Assembly: GCA_012718975.1 (NCBI GenBank) | Contig: JAAYBF010000043.1 | Location: 1 to 64,000 of the forward strand | Source: Solirubrobacterales bacterium | GTDB taxonomy: Bacteria > Actinomycetota > Thermoleophilia > Solirubrobacterales > Thermoleophilaceae | Length of the DNA stretch: 64,000 nt | Direction of reading: 5' to 3' | Shown here: positions 53,701 to 62,340 of the stretch, piece after piece | Numbering within the stretch: the first letter of the stretch is position 1 | How the letters are laid out: each line of letters starts with the position of its first letter | Made by a program: the position numbers and the translations under genes | The notes under the pieces: model-generated | Database searches by the model: none | What the model saw: only the letters and a program-made list of their open reading frames with translations | What the model was told of the DNA's origin: nothing

Positions 53701-54675
53701 ATGGCCTTCCCCGCCACCCGCATGCGCCGCCTGCGCGCGAGCGGCGTCCTGCGCGGACTGGTGCGCGAGACGGAGCTGACCCCCGCCCACCTCGTCCAGC
53801 CGCTGTTCGTCGAGCTCGGCACCGACAGCCGGACGCCCGTCGCGACGATGCCGGGCGTCGACCGCCTCTCGATCTCGCACGCGGTCGAGGAGGCCGGCGA
53901 GCTCGCCGACGCCGGCGTGCCGGCGGTGCTGCTGTTCGGCGTCCCGGCCGACAAGGACGAGCAGGCCTCCGGCGCCTACGACGACGAGGGCGTCGTCCAG
54001 CTCGCGGTCCGAGCGCTGAAGGAGGCCCACCCCGACCTCGTCGTGATGACCGACGTCTGCCTCTGCGGCTTCACCTCGCACGGCCACTGCGGCGTCGTGC
54101 GCGCCGACGGCGCCGTCGACAACGACGTAACGCTCGAGCTGCTCGCCAAGACCGCGATCTCCCACGCCCGCGCGGGCGCCGACGCGGTCGCCCCCTCGGA
54201 CATGATGGACGGCCGGGTCGGCGCGCTGCGCGGCCAGCTCGACGGCGAGGGGCTGAGCGAGACGCCGATCGTCGCCTACTCCGCGAAGTACGCCTCGGCG
54301 TTCTACGGCCCGTTCCGCGAGGCGGCCGAGTCGGCGCCCGCGTTCGGCGACCGGCGCAGCTACCAGATGGACCCCGCCAACTCCGACGAGGCGGTCCGCG
54401 AGGCGCTGCTCGACGTCGAGGAGGGCGCCGACATGCTGATGGTCAAGCCGGCGCTGCCCTACCTCGACGTGATCGCCCGCGTCAAGGAGGCGACGGCGCT
54501 GCCGGTCGCCGCCTACAACGTCAGCGGCGAGTACGCGATGGTCAAGGCGGCCGCCGCGGCCGGCGCCCTCGACGAGCGCGCCGCCGTGCTCGAGGCGCTG
54601 ACCGGCATCCGCCGCGCCGGCGCCGACGTCGTCATCACCTACCACGCCAAGGAGGCCGCGCGATGGCTTCAGTGA
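53701..54675 (+). CDS. hemB: Porphobilinogen synthase (delta-aminolevulinic acid dehydratase)
   Basis: 324 residues. The metal-binding loop is MTDVCLCGFTSHGHCG with three cysteines, the zinc-dependent type. The two active-site lysines are in AYSAKYAS and MLMVKPALPYLD. The ending AAYNVSGEYAMVKAAAAAG is typical. It condenses two 5-aminolevulinate molecules to porphobilinogen. Its end overlaps the downstream siroheme-decarboxylase-like gene by 13 bp. Confidence 0.96.
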   Translation: MAFPATRMRRLRASGVLRGLVRETELTPAHLVQPLFVELGTDSRTPVATMPGVDRLSISHAVEEAGELADAGVPAVLLFGVPADKDEQASGAYDDEGVVQLAVRALKEAHPDLVVMTDVCLCGFTSHGHCGVVRADGAVDNDVTLELLAKTAISHARAGADAVAPSDMMDGRVGALRGQLDGEGLSETPIVAYSAKYASAFYGPFREAAESAPAFGDRRSYQMDPANSDEAVREALLDVEEGADMLMVKPALPYLDVIARVKEATALPVAAYNVSGEYAMVKAAAAAGALDERAAVLEALTGIRRAGADVVITYHAKEAARWLQ

Positions 54676-55751
54676 GAGAGACCGCGGCGATCCCGAAGGT
54701 CCGCAGCCGCAAGGACGGCGCCGCCGTGCCGCTCGACGAGCTCGACAAGCGGCTGCTGAACCTGATGCAGGGCAGCTTCCCGATCGCCGAGCGGCCCTAC
54801 GCCCACGTCGCCGACGCGGCCGAGGTGCCCGAGGACGAGGTCCTGCGCCGCGTCCAGCGCCTCCTCGACGAGCGGATCATCCGCCAGGTAACGCCGATCT
54901 TCGACACGCGCGTGCTCGGCTACAGCTCGATGCTGGTCGCCGCCAAGGTCGACCCGGAGAACCCGCACCGCGCGGCGCGCGTGGTCAACTCCCATCCGGG
55001 CGTCTCGCACAACTACCTGCGCAACCACGACTTCAACATGTGGTTCACGATCGCCACCGAGCCCGGCTCGAAGCTCGGGCTCGAGGGGACCCTCGACGTG
55101 CTCGCGGAGCTGACCGGGGCCGAGTCGGTCCGCCAGCTGCCGACGGTCAAGCTGTTCAAGATCCGGATGGACCTTGAGATGGAGAAGGGGACCGCGGACC
55201 TGGCCGCCGCCGGCGTCGCCGAGGACCCGATCGAGCCCGACCCGATCGAGCCGACCGAGCTCGACGTCGCGGTGATCCGCGCGCTCCAGGGCGACATGCC
55301 GGTCGTCTCCGAGCCCTACGCCCCGGCCGCCGCCGAGCTGGGCGTCTCCCAGGCCGAGCTGCTCGAGGCGCTCGAGTCGCTGCGCGAGCGCAAGGCGCTG
55401 CGGCGGGTCGCGGCGATCCTCTTCCACCGGCGCGCCGGCTTCTCGGCCAACGGCATGGGGGTCTGGGCGATCCCCGAGGAGCGGATCATGGAGCTGGCGC
55501 CGCGGATGGCCTCCTACCGCGGCATCTCGCACTGCTACCAGCGGCCCACCTACGCCGACTGGCCGTACTCGGTCTTCACGATGGCCCACGGCCGCTCGAA
55601 GGAGGAGTGCGACGCGATCCTCGAGTCGATCGCGGCCGACACCGGGATCGAGGACCGCCGCACCCTCTACTCCTCGACCGAGTTCAAGAAGATCCGGCTG
55701 CTCTACTTCACCGACGACCACCGCCGCTGGGAGGCCGAGCACGGCGCATAG
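54663..55751 (+). CDS. Fused AhbA-AhbB-like siroheme decarboxylase (Lrp/AsnC fold)
   Basis: 362 residues made of two homologous Lrp/AsnC-like halves. Half one (about 25-175) has LDELDKRLLNLMQGSFPIAERPYAHVA and GVSHNYLRNHDFNMWFTIATE. Half two (about 195-355) has ELDVAVIRALQGDMPVVSEPYAPAAAELG and SHCYQRPTYADWPYSVFTMAHG. These are the AhbA and AhbB (or NirD/L/G/H) signatures, normally on two proteins. They decarboxylate siroheme to didecarboxysiroheme in the alternative heme or heme d1 pathway. Overlap with hemB and nearby hemL support a tetrapyrrole role. Generic annotation would call it an AsnC regulator. Confidence 0.82.
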   Translation: MASVRETAAIPKVRSRKDGAAVPLDELDKRLLNLMQGSFPIAERPYAHVADAAEVPEDEVLRRVQRLLDERIIRQVTPIFDTRVLGYSSMLVAAKVDPENPHRAARVVNSHPGVSHNYLRNHDFNMWFTIATEPGSKLGLEGTLDVLAELTGAESVRQLPTVKLFKIRMDLEMEKGTADLAAAGVAEDPIEPDPIEPTELDVAVIRALQGDMPVVSEPYAPAAAELGVSQAELLEALESLRERKALRRVAAILFHRRAGFSANGMGVWAIPEERIMELAPRMASYRGISHCYQRPTYADWPYSVFTMAHGRSKEECDAILESIAADTGIEDRRTLYSSTEFKKIRLLYFTDDHRRWEAEHGA

Positions 55752-55796
55752 CCGCCGGCCCGGCGCGCGTCGGCCACGGCCGTCCGGCGGGCCCGC

Positions 55797-56666
55797 TCAG
55801 CCGGCGCGCGGCTCCGGCAGCCGCGCGTCGATCCAGTCGGTGAGCGTGCGGACGTAGGTCGCGGTGAGGTGCACGCGGTCGCGGTAGACGAGCACGTCGC
55901 CGATCACCGCCGGGCAGATCCGCCCCGGGCAGGCGATCTGGTTGATGTCGACGCGCGCCACCCCGGCGCGCCGCGCGCCGCGCACGACGTAGTTGCGGTA
56001 GGGCGCCGAGCCGCGCTGGAACGCGCAGCGGGCGAGGCTCGCCATGTTGTCGCGGACGCAGCTCGGCGGATCGGCGGGCGCCCGCGGCGGGTTGACGAGC
56101 ACCGCCACGCGCCGGTCCTCGCCGCGGATCCGCCGCAGCGTCCTGATCCAGGCGCGCCGCAGGATCGGCCGGCTGGCCGGCCGGCTGAGCCGCTTGCCGC
56201 GCGCGATGACCTGGTAGGCGACGCTCGAGCTGGTGACGATCAGCGCCGGGTCGAGCCGGGCGATCCGGCGCAGCGCGCGCTCGCGCCAGCGGTCGCAGCG
56301 GTAGGCGTAGTGGACGACCATCGGCGGGCAGCCGGCGCGGCTGATCACGACGAGCCGCCAGTTGCGGCGCTGGGCGATCGCGTCGAGCGCCGGGAAGTGC
56401 TGCATCGCCTTCGAGTCGCCGTAGACGACGACGGTCGGCGCGCCGTCGGGGTTGCCGTGGACGCAGGTCAGCGGACCGTCGACCGGCCCGCGGATCGGGC
56501 AGCCGGCCGGCCGGCCGCGGTCGGCGCGGGCGCGGTCGAGCTCGGGGGTCACGGTCTCGGCCGACTGCTGGAGCGCCGGCGCGGCGTCCGCCTGGACGGC
56601 GACCGCGACGAGCACGGCGAGCGCGGCCGCGAAGGGCGGCCAGATGCGACGCGGGCGGCGCCTCAG
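55797..56666 (-). CDS. Secreted SGNH-hydrolase-like protein, CTG start
   Basis: 289 residues if started at CTG 56666, in a CTGA overlap with the upstream hydrolase stop. This yields a signal peptide, RRRPRRIWPPFAAALAVLVAVAVQADA. The ORF-track GTG at 56615 would cut it. SGNH elements are VVYGDSKAMQHFPAL (block I Ser) and YRDRVHLTATYV (block V Asp-x-x-His). It resembles the SGNH domain fused to acyltransferase-3 membrane proteins, but stands alone. Several cysteines suggest disulfides outside the cell. Probable substrate: acetylated surface glycans (inference). Confidence 0.75.
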   Translation of the reverse strand: MRRRPRRIWPPFAAALAVLVAVAVQADAAPALQQSAETVTPELDRARADRGRPAGCPIRGPVDGPLTCVHGNPDGAPTVVVYGDSKAMQHFPALDAIAQRRNWRLVVISRAGCPPMVVHYAYRCDRWRERALRRIARLDPALIVTSSSVAYQVIARGKRLSRPASRPILRRAWIRTLRRIRGEDRRVAVLVNPPRAPADPPSCVRDNMASLARCAFQRGSAPYRNYVVRGARRAGVARVDINQIACPGRICPAVIGDVLVYRDRVHLTATYVRTLTDWIDARLPEPRAG

Positions 56667-57592
56667 CGCAACCGCCTCGCGAGGAACTCGAGCGAGGTGT
56701 CCAGCACGGCCGGCGAGTAGTGCGGCGCGTGCAGCCGGCCCGGCACCAGCAGCAGCTGGCGCGGCGCGCCCGCGAGCCGCAGCCGCGCCGCCATCCGGCG
56801 CGCCTGGTCGGCGGGGATCAGCTCACGGCGCGAGTTGACGATCAGCAGCGGCGGGTCGCCGGCCCCGGCGTGGGTGAGCGGGGAGGCGGCGGCGGCCCGC
56901 CGCGGGCAGGGGGAGCAGCCGAGGTAGCCGGCGATCTTCGCGCGCAGGCGCCGTCGCAGCCGCTGGGTGCCGAGGTCGAACGGGGCCGACCAGGTCACGA
57001 GCGCGCCGAGCCGGGAGCGGCGGCTGGTCGCCAGCAGCGCGAGCAGGTGGCCGCCGGCCGAGCTGCCGAGCGCGCCGATGCGGTCTGGGTCGACGCCGAT
57101 CCGGTGGGCGTTGGCGCGGACCCACGCGACGGCCGCCGCGAGCTCGGCGGTCTGGCGCGGGTAGCCGGGCCGGCCGGGCGCGACGAGCGTGTAGTTGACG
57201 TTGATCGCCACCATGCCGGCGGCCGCCACGGCGCGCGCGACGTGGCCGATCGCGGCCTTGTCGCCCGCGCTCCACGCCCCGCCGTGGACGACGATCACCG
57301 CCGCCCGCCGGCCCCCCGCGCCGGCCGGGCGGTGGACGTCGAGCAGCGGGCCGCGCCCGCCGAGGTAGGGGACGTCGCGCAGCACGGCCGGCGGCCGCTC
57401 GCGCAGCGCGGCGCCGGTGGCCGGCGGAACGGTGGCCTCGGTGGCGCGCACGGCGGTCGAGGCGGTCGCGTCGGTGGCGCGCGGGTCGCCGGCGGGCGAG
57501 CCGGGCAGGGCGCCGACGAGCGCCAGGCCGGCGGCAGCGGCTGCGGCGCACGCGAGCATGCTGCGCCGCCGGCTGTGGCTGGAAAGGGGCAT
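56663..57592 (-). CDS. Secreted alpha/beta hydrolase (esterase/lipase, BD-FAE-like)
   Basis: 309 residues from ATG 57592, with AGGAA upstream. A signal peptide, SRRRSMLACAAAAAAGLALVGALPGSPA, is present. The oxyanion motif VIVVHGGAWSAGDK is followed by the nucleophile elbow ALGSSAGGHLL, and the catalytic His is near LHAPHYSP. The fold and HGG motif match the BD-FAE/hormone-sensitive-lipase-like esterases. It is coupled to the SGNH gene by a 4-bp overlap, so both probably act on the same extracellular ester. The gene pair is inserted, reversed, within the hem locus. Confidence 0.85.
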   Translation of the reverse strand: MPLSSHSRRRSMLACAAAAAAGLALVGALPGSPAGDPRATDATASTAVRATEATVPPATGAALRERPPAVLRDVPYLGGRGPLLDVHRPAGAGGRRAAVIVVHGGAWSAGDKAAIGHVARAVAAAGMVAINVNYTLVAPGRPGYPRQTAELAAAVAWVRANAHRIGVDPDRIGALGSSAGGHLLALLATSRRSRLGALVTWSAPFDLGTQRLRRRLRAKIAGYLGCSPCPRRAAAASPLTHAGAGDPPLLIVNSRRELIPADQARRMAARLRLAGAPRQLLLVPGRLHAPHYSPAVLDTSLEFLARRLR

Positions 57593-57643
57593 CAGGGGTT
57601 CCTGAACACGGTGACACGGCCCGAGTTCCGGCGGTCGGTCAGG

Positions 57644-58972
57644 ATGTCCTGCGTGACTCTCTCCGACCGCCGCTCCGCCGAGCTGTTCGCGCGCGCCGAG
57701 CGCCTGCTGCCCGGCGGCGTCAACTCGCCGGTGCGGGCGATGCGCGCGATCGGCCGCGACCCGATCTTCGTCACCGCCGGGGCGGGCGCCGAGCTGACCG
57801 ACGTCGACGGCAACGCCTATGTCGACTACGTCTGCTCGTGGGGCCCGCTGATCGCCGGCCACGCCCACCCGCGCGTCGTCGAGGCGGTGACCGCCGCCGC
57901 CGCGCGCGGCACGAGCTTCGGCGCCCCGACCGCGGCCGAGGTCGAGATCGCCGCCGCGATCGCCGACCGAGTCCCCGGCGCGGAGATGGTGCGGATGGTC
58001 AACTCCGGCACCGAGGCGGCGATGTCGGCGATCCGCCTGGCGCGCGCGGCGACCGGCCGCGAGAAGCTGCTGAAGTTCGCCGGCGGCTACCACGGCCACG
58101 TCGACGGCCTGCTCGCCGACGCCGGCTCCGGCCTGGCGACCGCCGGGATTCCCGCCAGCCCCGGCGTGCCGGCCGCCCAGGCGGCGGCGACGGTGATCGT
58201 GCCGTGGAACGACCGCGACGCGGTGGCGGCGGCGCTCGCCGAGCACGAGGTCGCCGCGATCCTCGCCGAGCCGTACCCGGCGAACATGGGCCTCGTGCCG
58301 CCCGCCGGGGCGCGCGGCGCGACCGGCGGCCCGGACGGCGAGCCGTTCCTCGCCTTCCTGCGCGAGCAGGCCGGCCGCAATGGCGCGCTGCTCGTCTTCG
58401 ACGAGGTGATCAGCGGCTTCCGCGTCGGTCGCGGCGGCGCTCAGGAGCGCGAGGGCGTGACGCCGGACCTGACCGTGCTCGGCAAGGTCATCGGCGGCGG
58501 GCTGCCCGCGGCGGCCTACGCGGGACGGACGGAGCTGATGGAGCGCGTCGCCCCGGCCGGCGACGTCTACCAGGCCGGGACGCTGTCGGGCAACCCGCTC
58601 GCGACCGCTGCCGGACTGGCGACGCTCGAGCTGCTCGACGGCGACGCCTACGCGCGGCTCGAGCTGGTCGCGCGGCAGCTGGCCGAAGGTCTGCGTTCCG
58701 CCGCGGCCGACGCCGGCGTCGCGGTCCACGTCAGCCACGCGCCGGGGCTGCTGACCGTCTTCTTCCACGACGGCCCGGTCGCCTCCTACGCCGACGCCCG
58801 CGCCGCCGACACCGACCGCTTCGGGGCCTTCTGCCGCGCGATGCTCGACCGCGGCGTCTACCTGCCCGCCGCCCAGTTCGAGGCCTGGTTCCCGTCGCTC
58901 GCCCACACCGACGAGCAGCTCGACCGCACGCTCGCCGCGGCCGCCGAGGCGTTCGCGGAGGTCGCTCCGTGA
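57644..58972 (+). CDS. hemL: Glutamate-1-semialdehyde 2,1-aminomutase
   Basis: 442 residues from ATG 57644 (GTG 57653 is an alternative). Motifs are LLPGGVNSPVRAM, YVDYVCSWGPLIAGHAHP, RMVNSGTEAAMSAIRLAR, FDEVISGFRVG and the PLP lysine in TVLGKVIGGGLPAAAY. It isomerises GSA to 5-aminolevulinate in the C5 pathway, so this organism makes ALA from glutamyl-tRNA. It is coupled to the next ORF by a GTGA overlap. Confidence 0.96.
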   Translation: MSCVTLSDRRSAELFARAERLLPGGVNSPVRAMRAIGRDPIFVTAGAGAELTDVDGNAYVDYVCSWGPLIAGHAHPRVVEAVTAAAARGTSFGAPTAAEVEIAAAIADRVPGAEMVRMVNSGTEAAMSAIRLARAATGREKLLKFAGGYHGHVDGLLADAGSGLATAGIPASPGVPAAQAAATVIVPWNDRDAVAAALAEHEVAAILAEPYPANMGLVPPAGARGATGGPDGEPFLAFLREQAGRNGALLVFDEVISGFRVGRGGAQEREGVTPDLTVLGKVIGGGLPAAAYAGRTELMERVAPAGDVYQAGTLSGNPLATAAGLATLELLDGDAYARLELVARQLAEGLRSAAADAGVAVHVSHAPGLLTVFFHDGPVASYADARAADTDRFGAFCRAMLDRGVYLPAAQFEAWFPSLAHTDEQLDRTLAAAAEAFAEVAP

Positions 58973-59343
58973 GCGTCCTCGCGGAGGTCGTCGCAGCCGT
59001 CGACCCGGCGATCGCCGAGCACGCGGTCGCCGAGCCCGGTCCCGACCGCTTCGCCGGCACGGTCGCCGACCCCGACCGCCTGTTCACGCTCGAGGCCGTC
59101 CACGAGGCGGCGCTGCTGCACTACGGCGAGCCGCGCGCCTTCGCCGGCATGGACGGGGACCTGCGCCTGCTCGCCGGCGACGCCCTCTACGCGCTCGGGC
59201 TGCGCCGGGTGGCCTCCGCGGGGGATCTCGAGGCGGTCGCGATCCTCGCCGACCTGATCGCCGCGGTCGCCCGCGCGGAGGCCGAAGGCGACCCCTCGGC
59301 GGCCGTCGCCATCTGGTCTGAAGGCGCGCGCCGCCTCGCCTAA
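58969..59343 (+). CDS. Hypothetical protein coupled to hemL
   Basis: 124 residues from GTG 58969, in a GTGA overlap with hemL. It is an Ala/Asp/Glu-rich, probably all-helical soluble protein with no membrane span. The segments LFTLEAVHEAALLHYGEPRAFAGMDGDLRLLAGDALYALGL and EAVAILADLIAAVARAEAEGD look conserved in style but match no family I recognise. Its place between hemL and the Rieske gene suggests a tetrapyrrole or respiratory accessory role. Confidence 0.65.
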   Translation: MSVLAEVVAAVDPAIAEHAVAEPGPDRFAGTVADPDRLFTLEAVHEAALLHYGEPRAFAGMDGDLRLLAGDALYALGLRRVASAGDLEAVAILADLIAAVARAEAEGDPSAAVAIWSEGARRLA

Positions 59344-59344
59344 C

Positions 59345-59350
59345 TACAAT
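59345..59350 (+). promoter_or_regulatory. -10 box for the respiratory operon
   Basis: TACAAT, a close match to TATAAT, lies 52 bp before the Rieske TTG start and directly after the hypothetical gene stop. No clear -35 is seen. Confidence 0.35.
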
Positions 59351-59402
59351 CTCGCGCCGCGACGCCCACCGACGGCCTCGCGCCCCCCACAACCAAGCCC
59401 CC

Positions 59403-60068
59403 TTGGCCGACCTCCCCGACAAGCACAAGCGCAAGTCGCGATACACCGCCGAGCGAGGCACCCCCGGTGCCTTCGAGGGCGAGACCGTCACCCGCCGCAC
59501 GCTGATGACCGGCGGCGCGCTCGCCACCGGAGGCATCGCCACCGCGGCGTTCGGCCTGCCGGCGCTCGGCTTCGCGCTCGGCCCGATGTTCGAGCGCTCG
59601 GCACCGGAGACCTGGCAGGACGTCGGCAGCCCGGAGGACTTCAACGACGAGACCTACGTCCCGGTCGTGATGAACCTCGTGCCGTCGATCGGCGAGGCCG
59701 GCAAGACGACCGTCTACATCCGCCGCTTCAACCCGGGCCGCGACACCGCGCGCAACTCCGACCTGCCCTACGTCGCGATCTCCACGCGCTGCGCCCACCT
59801 CGGCTGCCCGGTCCGCTACATCCAGGCTTCGCAGCGCTTCGTCTGCCCCTGCCACGGCGGCGTCTACGACTTCGAGGGCAAGGTCGACGGCGGCCCGCCC
59901 GTCCGTCCGCTGGACCGCTTCTACACGCGCGTGCGCAACGGGCGCGTGGAGGTCGGCGACCGCTTCTCGGTCAACTCCGAGCTCGAGCGCTTCCCGCATC
60001 CGCGCGATCCCTCCAACCACCTCGACGGGCTCTGGCAGTACCTCTACCCCGGTAGGCCGAGCACATGA
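59403..60068 (+). CDS. qcrA: Rieske iron-sulfur subunit of the menaquinol-cytochrome c reductase
   Basis: 221 residues from TTG 59403. The N-terminus ends in TVTRRTLMTGGALATGGIATAAF, a twin-arginine-type region plus the membrane anchor. The Rieske [2Fe-2S] motifs are CAHLGC and CPCHGG, with both disulfide cysteines. It moves electrons from menaquinol to cytochrome c. It is in an ATGA overlap with the cytochrome b gene. Confidence 0.93.
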   Translation: MADLPDKHKRKSRYTAERGTPGAFEGETVTRRTLMTGGALATGGIATAAFGLPALGFALGPMFERSAPETWQDVGSPEDFNDETYVPVVMNLVPSIGEAGKTTVYIRRFNPGRDTARNSDLPYVAISTRCAHLGCPVRYIQASQRFVCPCHGGVYDFEGKVDGGPPVRPLDRFYTRVRNGRVEVGDRFSVNSELERFPHPRDPSNHLDGLWQYLYPGRPST

Positions 60069-60862
60069 GCCTCGTCCCGAAGTTCATGCGGCCGGCGCCC
60101 CCGCGCCCGACCGAGCGCGACGGCGCGGCGCCGACGCCGGCGCAGCGCGCCAAGGCGAACGCCGCCGAGGGCGGCGCGGGCCTGGTCGGCTACCTCGACG
60201 AGCGCACCGGCGCGAGCCCGTTCCTGCGCGGCTTCCTGTTCCGCAAGGTGCCGAAGGGGACCAACTGGTTCTACACGCTCGGCTCGGCGACGATGTTCGC
60301 GTTCGTCTCGCAGGCGGTGACGGGCGTCTTCCTGGCGATGTACTACGAGCCGGACCCGACGCGCGCCTACACGTCGGCCGCCCACATCACCAACGACGTC
60401 TTCCTCGGCGAGCTGGTGCGCGGCATGCACCGCTGGGGCGCCACGGTGATGATCATCCTGATCTTCCTGCACATGGGCCGCACGTTCGTCTTCGGCGCCT
60501 ACAAGTACCCGCGCGAGCTCAACTGGGTGATCGGCGTCGTGCTTGTCGTGCTGACGCTCATGATGGGCCTGACCGGCTACCTGCTGCCGTTCGACCAGCG
60601 GTCCTTCTGGGCGACGGTCGTCGGCGTCAACATCAACGCGTCCGGTCCGATCATGGGCCCGTACCTGGCCGACTTCATGCGCGGCGGGGCCGAGTTCGGC
60701 CAGTCGACGCTCAGTCGCTTCTATGCGATGCACATGATGTTGATCCCGGGTCTGATCGGCGCGCTGATCGGCGCCCACCTGTACCTCGTCTCCAAGCTCG
60801 GCACGAGCGCCCCGCCGTGGCTGAAGGCCGAGAAGAAGTCGCTCAAGCGCGAGGAGATCTGA
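60065..60862 (+). CDS. qcrB: Cytochrome b6-type subunit of the menaquinol-cytochrome c reductase
   Basis: 265 residues. Four helices match the N-terminal half of cytochrome b. Heme-ligand histidine pairs are in FLGELVRGMHRWGATVMIILIFLHMGRTFVF and in the last helix region (FYAMHMMLIPGLIGALIGAHLYLV). It lacks the C-terminal four helices, which are encoded by the next gene, so this is a split b6-like form as in Bacillus or chloroplasts. It overlaps the Rieske gene by 4 bp and lies 1 bp from the next start. Confidence 0.92.
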   Translation: MSLVPKFMRPAPPRPTERDGAAPTPAQRAKANAAEGGAGLVGYLDERTGASPFLRGFLFRKVPKGTNWFYTLGSATMFAFVSQAVTGVFLAMYYEPDPTRAYTSAAHITNDVFLGELVRGMHRWGATVMIILIFLHMGRTFVFGAYKYPRELNWVIGVVLVVLTLMMGLTGYLLPFDQRSFWATVVGVNINASGPIMGPYLADFMRGGAEFGQSTLSRFYAMHMMLIPGLIGALIGAHLYLVSKLGTSAPPWLKAEKKSLKREEI

Positions 60863-60863
60863 G

Positions 60864-61616
60864 GTGAACCGGCGCGAGAAGGAGGAGTACCTACGCGAGT
60901 ACTCCATCCTCAAGAGCCAGGGCAAGCCGTTCTTCCCGTACGCGGTCGCCAAGGACGGCGCGATGGCGTGCGTGACGATGGCGGTGATCATCCTGATGGC
61001 CGTCCTGTTCGGCGCCGAGCTCGGCCCGAAGGCTGACCCGACGACGACCACCTACTCGCCGCGTCCGGAGTGGTACTTCTTCTTCCTGTTCGAGCTGCTG
61101 CGGGTCGTCAAGCCGCCGGCGCTGGTCTTCGTGGCCACGATCGGCATCCCGACGATCTGCCTGATGCTGCTCCTGCTGCTGCCGTTCTACGACCGCAACC
61201 CCGAGCGCCATCCGCTCAAGCGGCCGATCGCGATGATCGGCGCCGTGGCGACCGTCGCCGCGATGGGCTACCTGACGGTGCTCGGCGCGCTCGCCGGCCC
61301 GCCGAGCCAGGTCGACATCTACGTCGCCCCCGAGTACGAGCGGGGCGCCGAGGTCGCGGCGTCGGCCGGCTGCCTCGGCTGTCACCGGATCGGCCACAAC
61401 GGCAACACGCTCGGTCCCGATCTGACGAACATCGGCGACCGCCTCGGCCGCGACGCGATCGCCCGCACGCTCGTCAACCCGACCGCGCCGATGCCCTCCT
61501 ACGAGGCGCTGCGCGAGAACGACCCCGAGCAGTTCAACCAGCTCGTCGACTTCATCGCCTCGCTGCGCGCGGACAACCCGCACAGCGAGCCCGAGGGCGA
61601 CGGCTCCGGCCACTAG
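60864..61616 (+). CDS. qcrC: Subunit IV-cytochrome c fusion of the menaquinol-cytochrome c reductase
   Basis: 250 residues from GTG 60864. The N-terminal 150 residues are the cytochrome b C-terminal/subunit IV part: SPRPEWYFFFLFELLRVVKPPALVF includes the quinol-site PEWY. A cytochrome c domain follows, with CLGCH heme attachment and a distal Met likely in PTAPMPSYEALRE. This layout matches Bacillus QcrC. It transfers electrons from the b-type/Rieske core to downstream oxidases. Confidence 0.92.
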   Translation: MNRREKEEYLREYSILKSQGKPFFPYAVAKDGAMACVTMAVIILMAVLFGAELGPKADPTTTTYSPRPEWYFFFLFELLRVVKPPALVFVATIGIPTICLMLLLLLPFYDRNPERHPLKRPIAMIGAVATVAAMGYLTVLGALAGPPSQVDIYVAPEYERGAEVAASAGCLGCHRIGHNGNTLGPDLTNIGDRLGRDAIARTLVNPTAPMPSYEALRENDPEQFNQLVDFIASLRADNPHSEPEGDGSGH

Positions 61617-61626
61617 GCGGCCTGCG

Positions 61627-62340
61627 ATGAGCGGCGGAAGCCCCGCCAGCGGCACGCTCCCGGAGGGCCAGGTGCGGGCGATGTTCGACCGCATCGCGCG
61701 CGTCTACGACCGGATGAACGCGGTCATGACCGCCGGCATGGACGCCCGCTGGCGCCGCCGCGCGGCCGATCTCGCGGCCGTGGCCCCTGGCGACCGTGTC
61801 CTCGACGTGGCGACCGGCACCGGCGACCTGGCGATCGAGCTGGCCGGCCGTGTCGGCCCTGACGGCGAGGTCGTCGGCCTCGACTTCTCCGACGGGATGC
61901 TCGAGCTGGCGCGCGCGAAGGCGCCCGGCATCCGCTTCGACCAGGGCAGCGCGCTCGAGCTGCCCTACGCCGACGGCGAGTTCGCGGCGGCGACGGTCGG
62001 CTTCGGGGCGCGCAACTTCTCCGACCTCGGCCGCGGCCTGGCCGAGATGCGGCGGGTCGTGCGGCCCGGCGGCCGGGTGGTCGTGCTCGAGATCACCACG
62101 CCGCAGAGGCCGCCGCTGTCCTGGTTCTTCCGGCTCTGGTTCGACCGCGTGGTGCCGGCCCTCGGCCAGGTCGCCGGCGACTCCGACGCCTACACCTACC
62201 TGCCGAGCTCGGTCCGCCGCTTCCCGGGACCCGAGGAGCTCGGCGGCGAGCTGGCGGCCGCCGGCCTGGTCGACGTGCGCTGGGTCCTGACGGCGGGCGG
62301 GATCATCGCGCTCCACGTCGGCACCGTTCCCGAGGCGTGA
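61627..62340 (+). CDS. menG: Demethylmenaquinone methyltransferase
   Basis: 237 residues. It is a class I SAM methyltransferase of the UbiE/MenG type: MFDRIARVYDRMNAVMTAGMDARWR, the SAM motif VLDVATGTGDLAIELA, then SALELPYADGEFAAATVGFGARNFSDL. It makes menaquinone from demethylmenaquinone; the quinol is the substrate of the complex encoded just upstream. It overlaps the polyprenyl synthase gene by 4 bp. Confidence 0.93.
   Translation: MSGGSPASGTLPEGQVRAMFDRIARVYDRMNAVMTAGMDARWRRRAADLAAVAPGDRVLDVATGTGDLAIELAGRVGPDGEVVGLDFSDGMLELARAKAPGIRFDQGSALELPYADGEFAAATVGFGARNFSDLGRGLAEMRRVVRPGGRVVVLEITTPQRPPLSWFFRLWFDRVVPALGQVAGDSDAYTYLPSSVRRFPGPEELGGELAAAGLVDVRWVLTAGGIIALHVGTVPEA

Noticed and set aside
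54663-55751. Simple AsnC/Lrp transcription regulator
   Set aside because: The duplicated halves with HNYLRNHDFNMWFT and CYQRPTYADWPYS match siroheme decarboxylase motifs, and the gene overlaps hemB.
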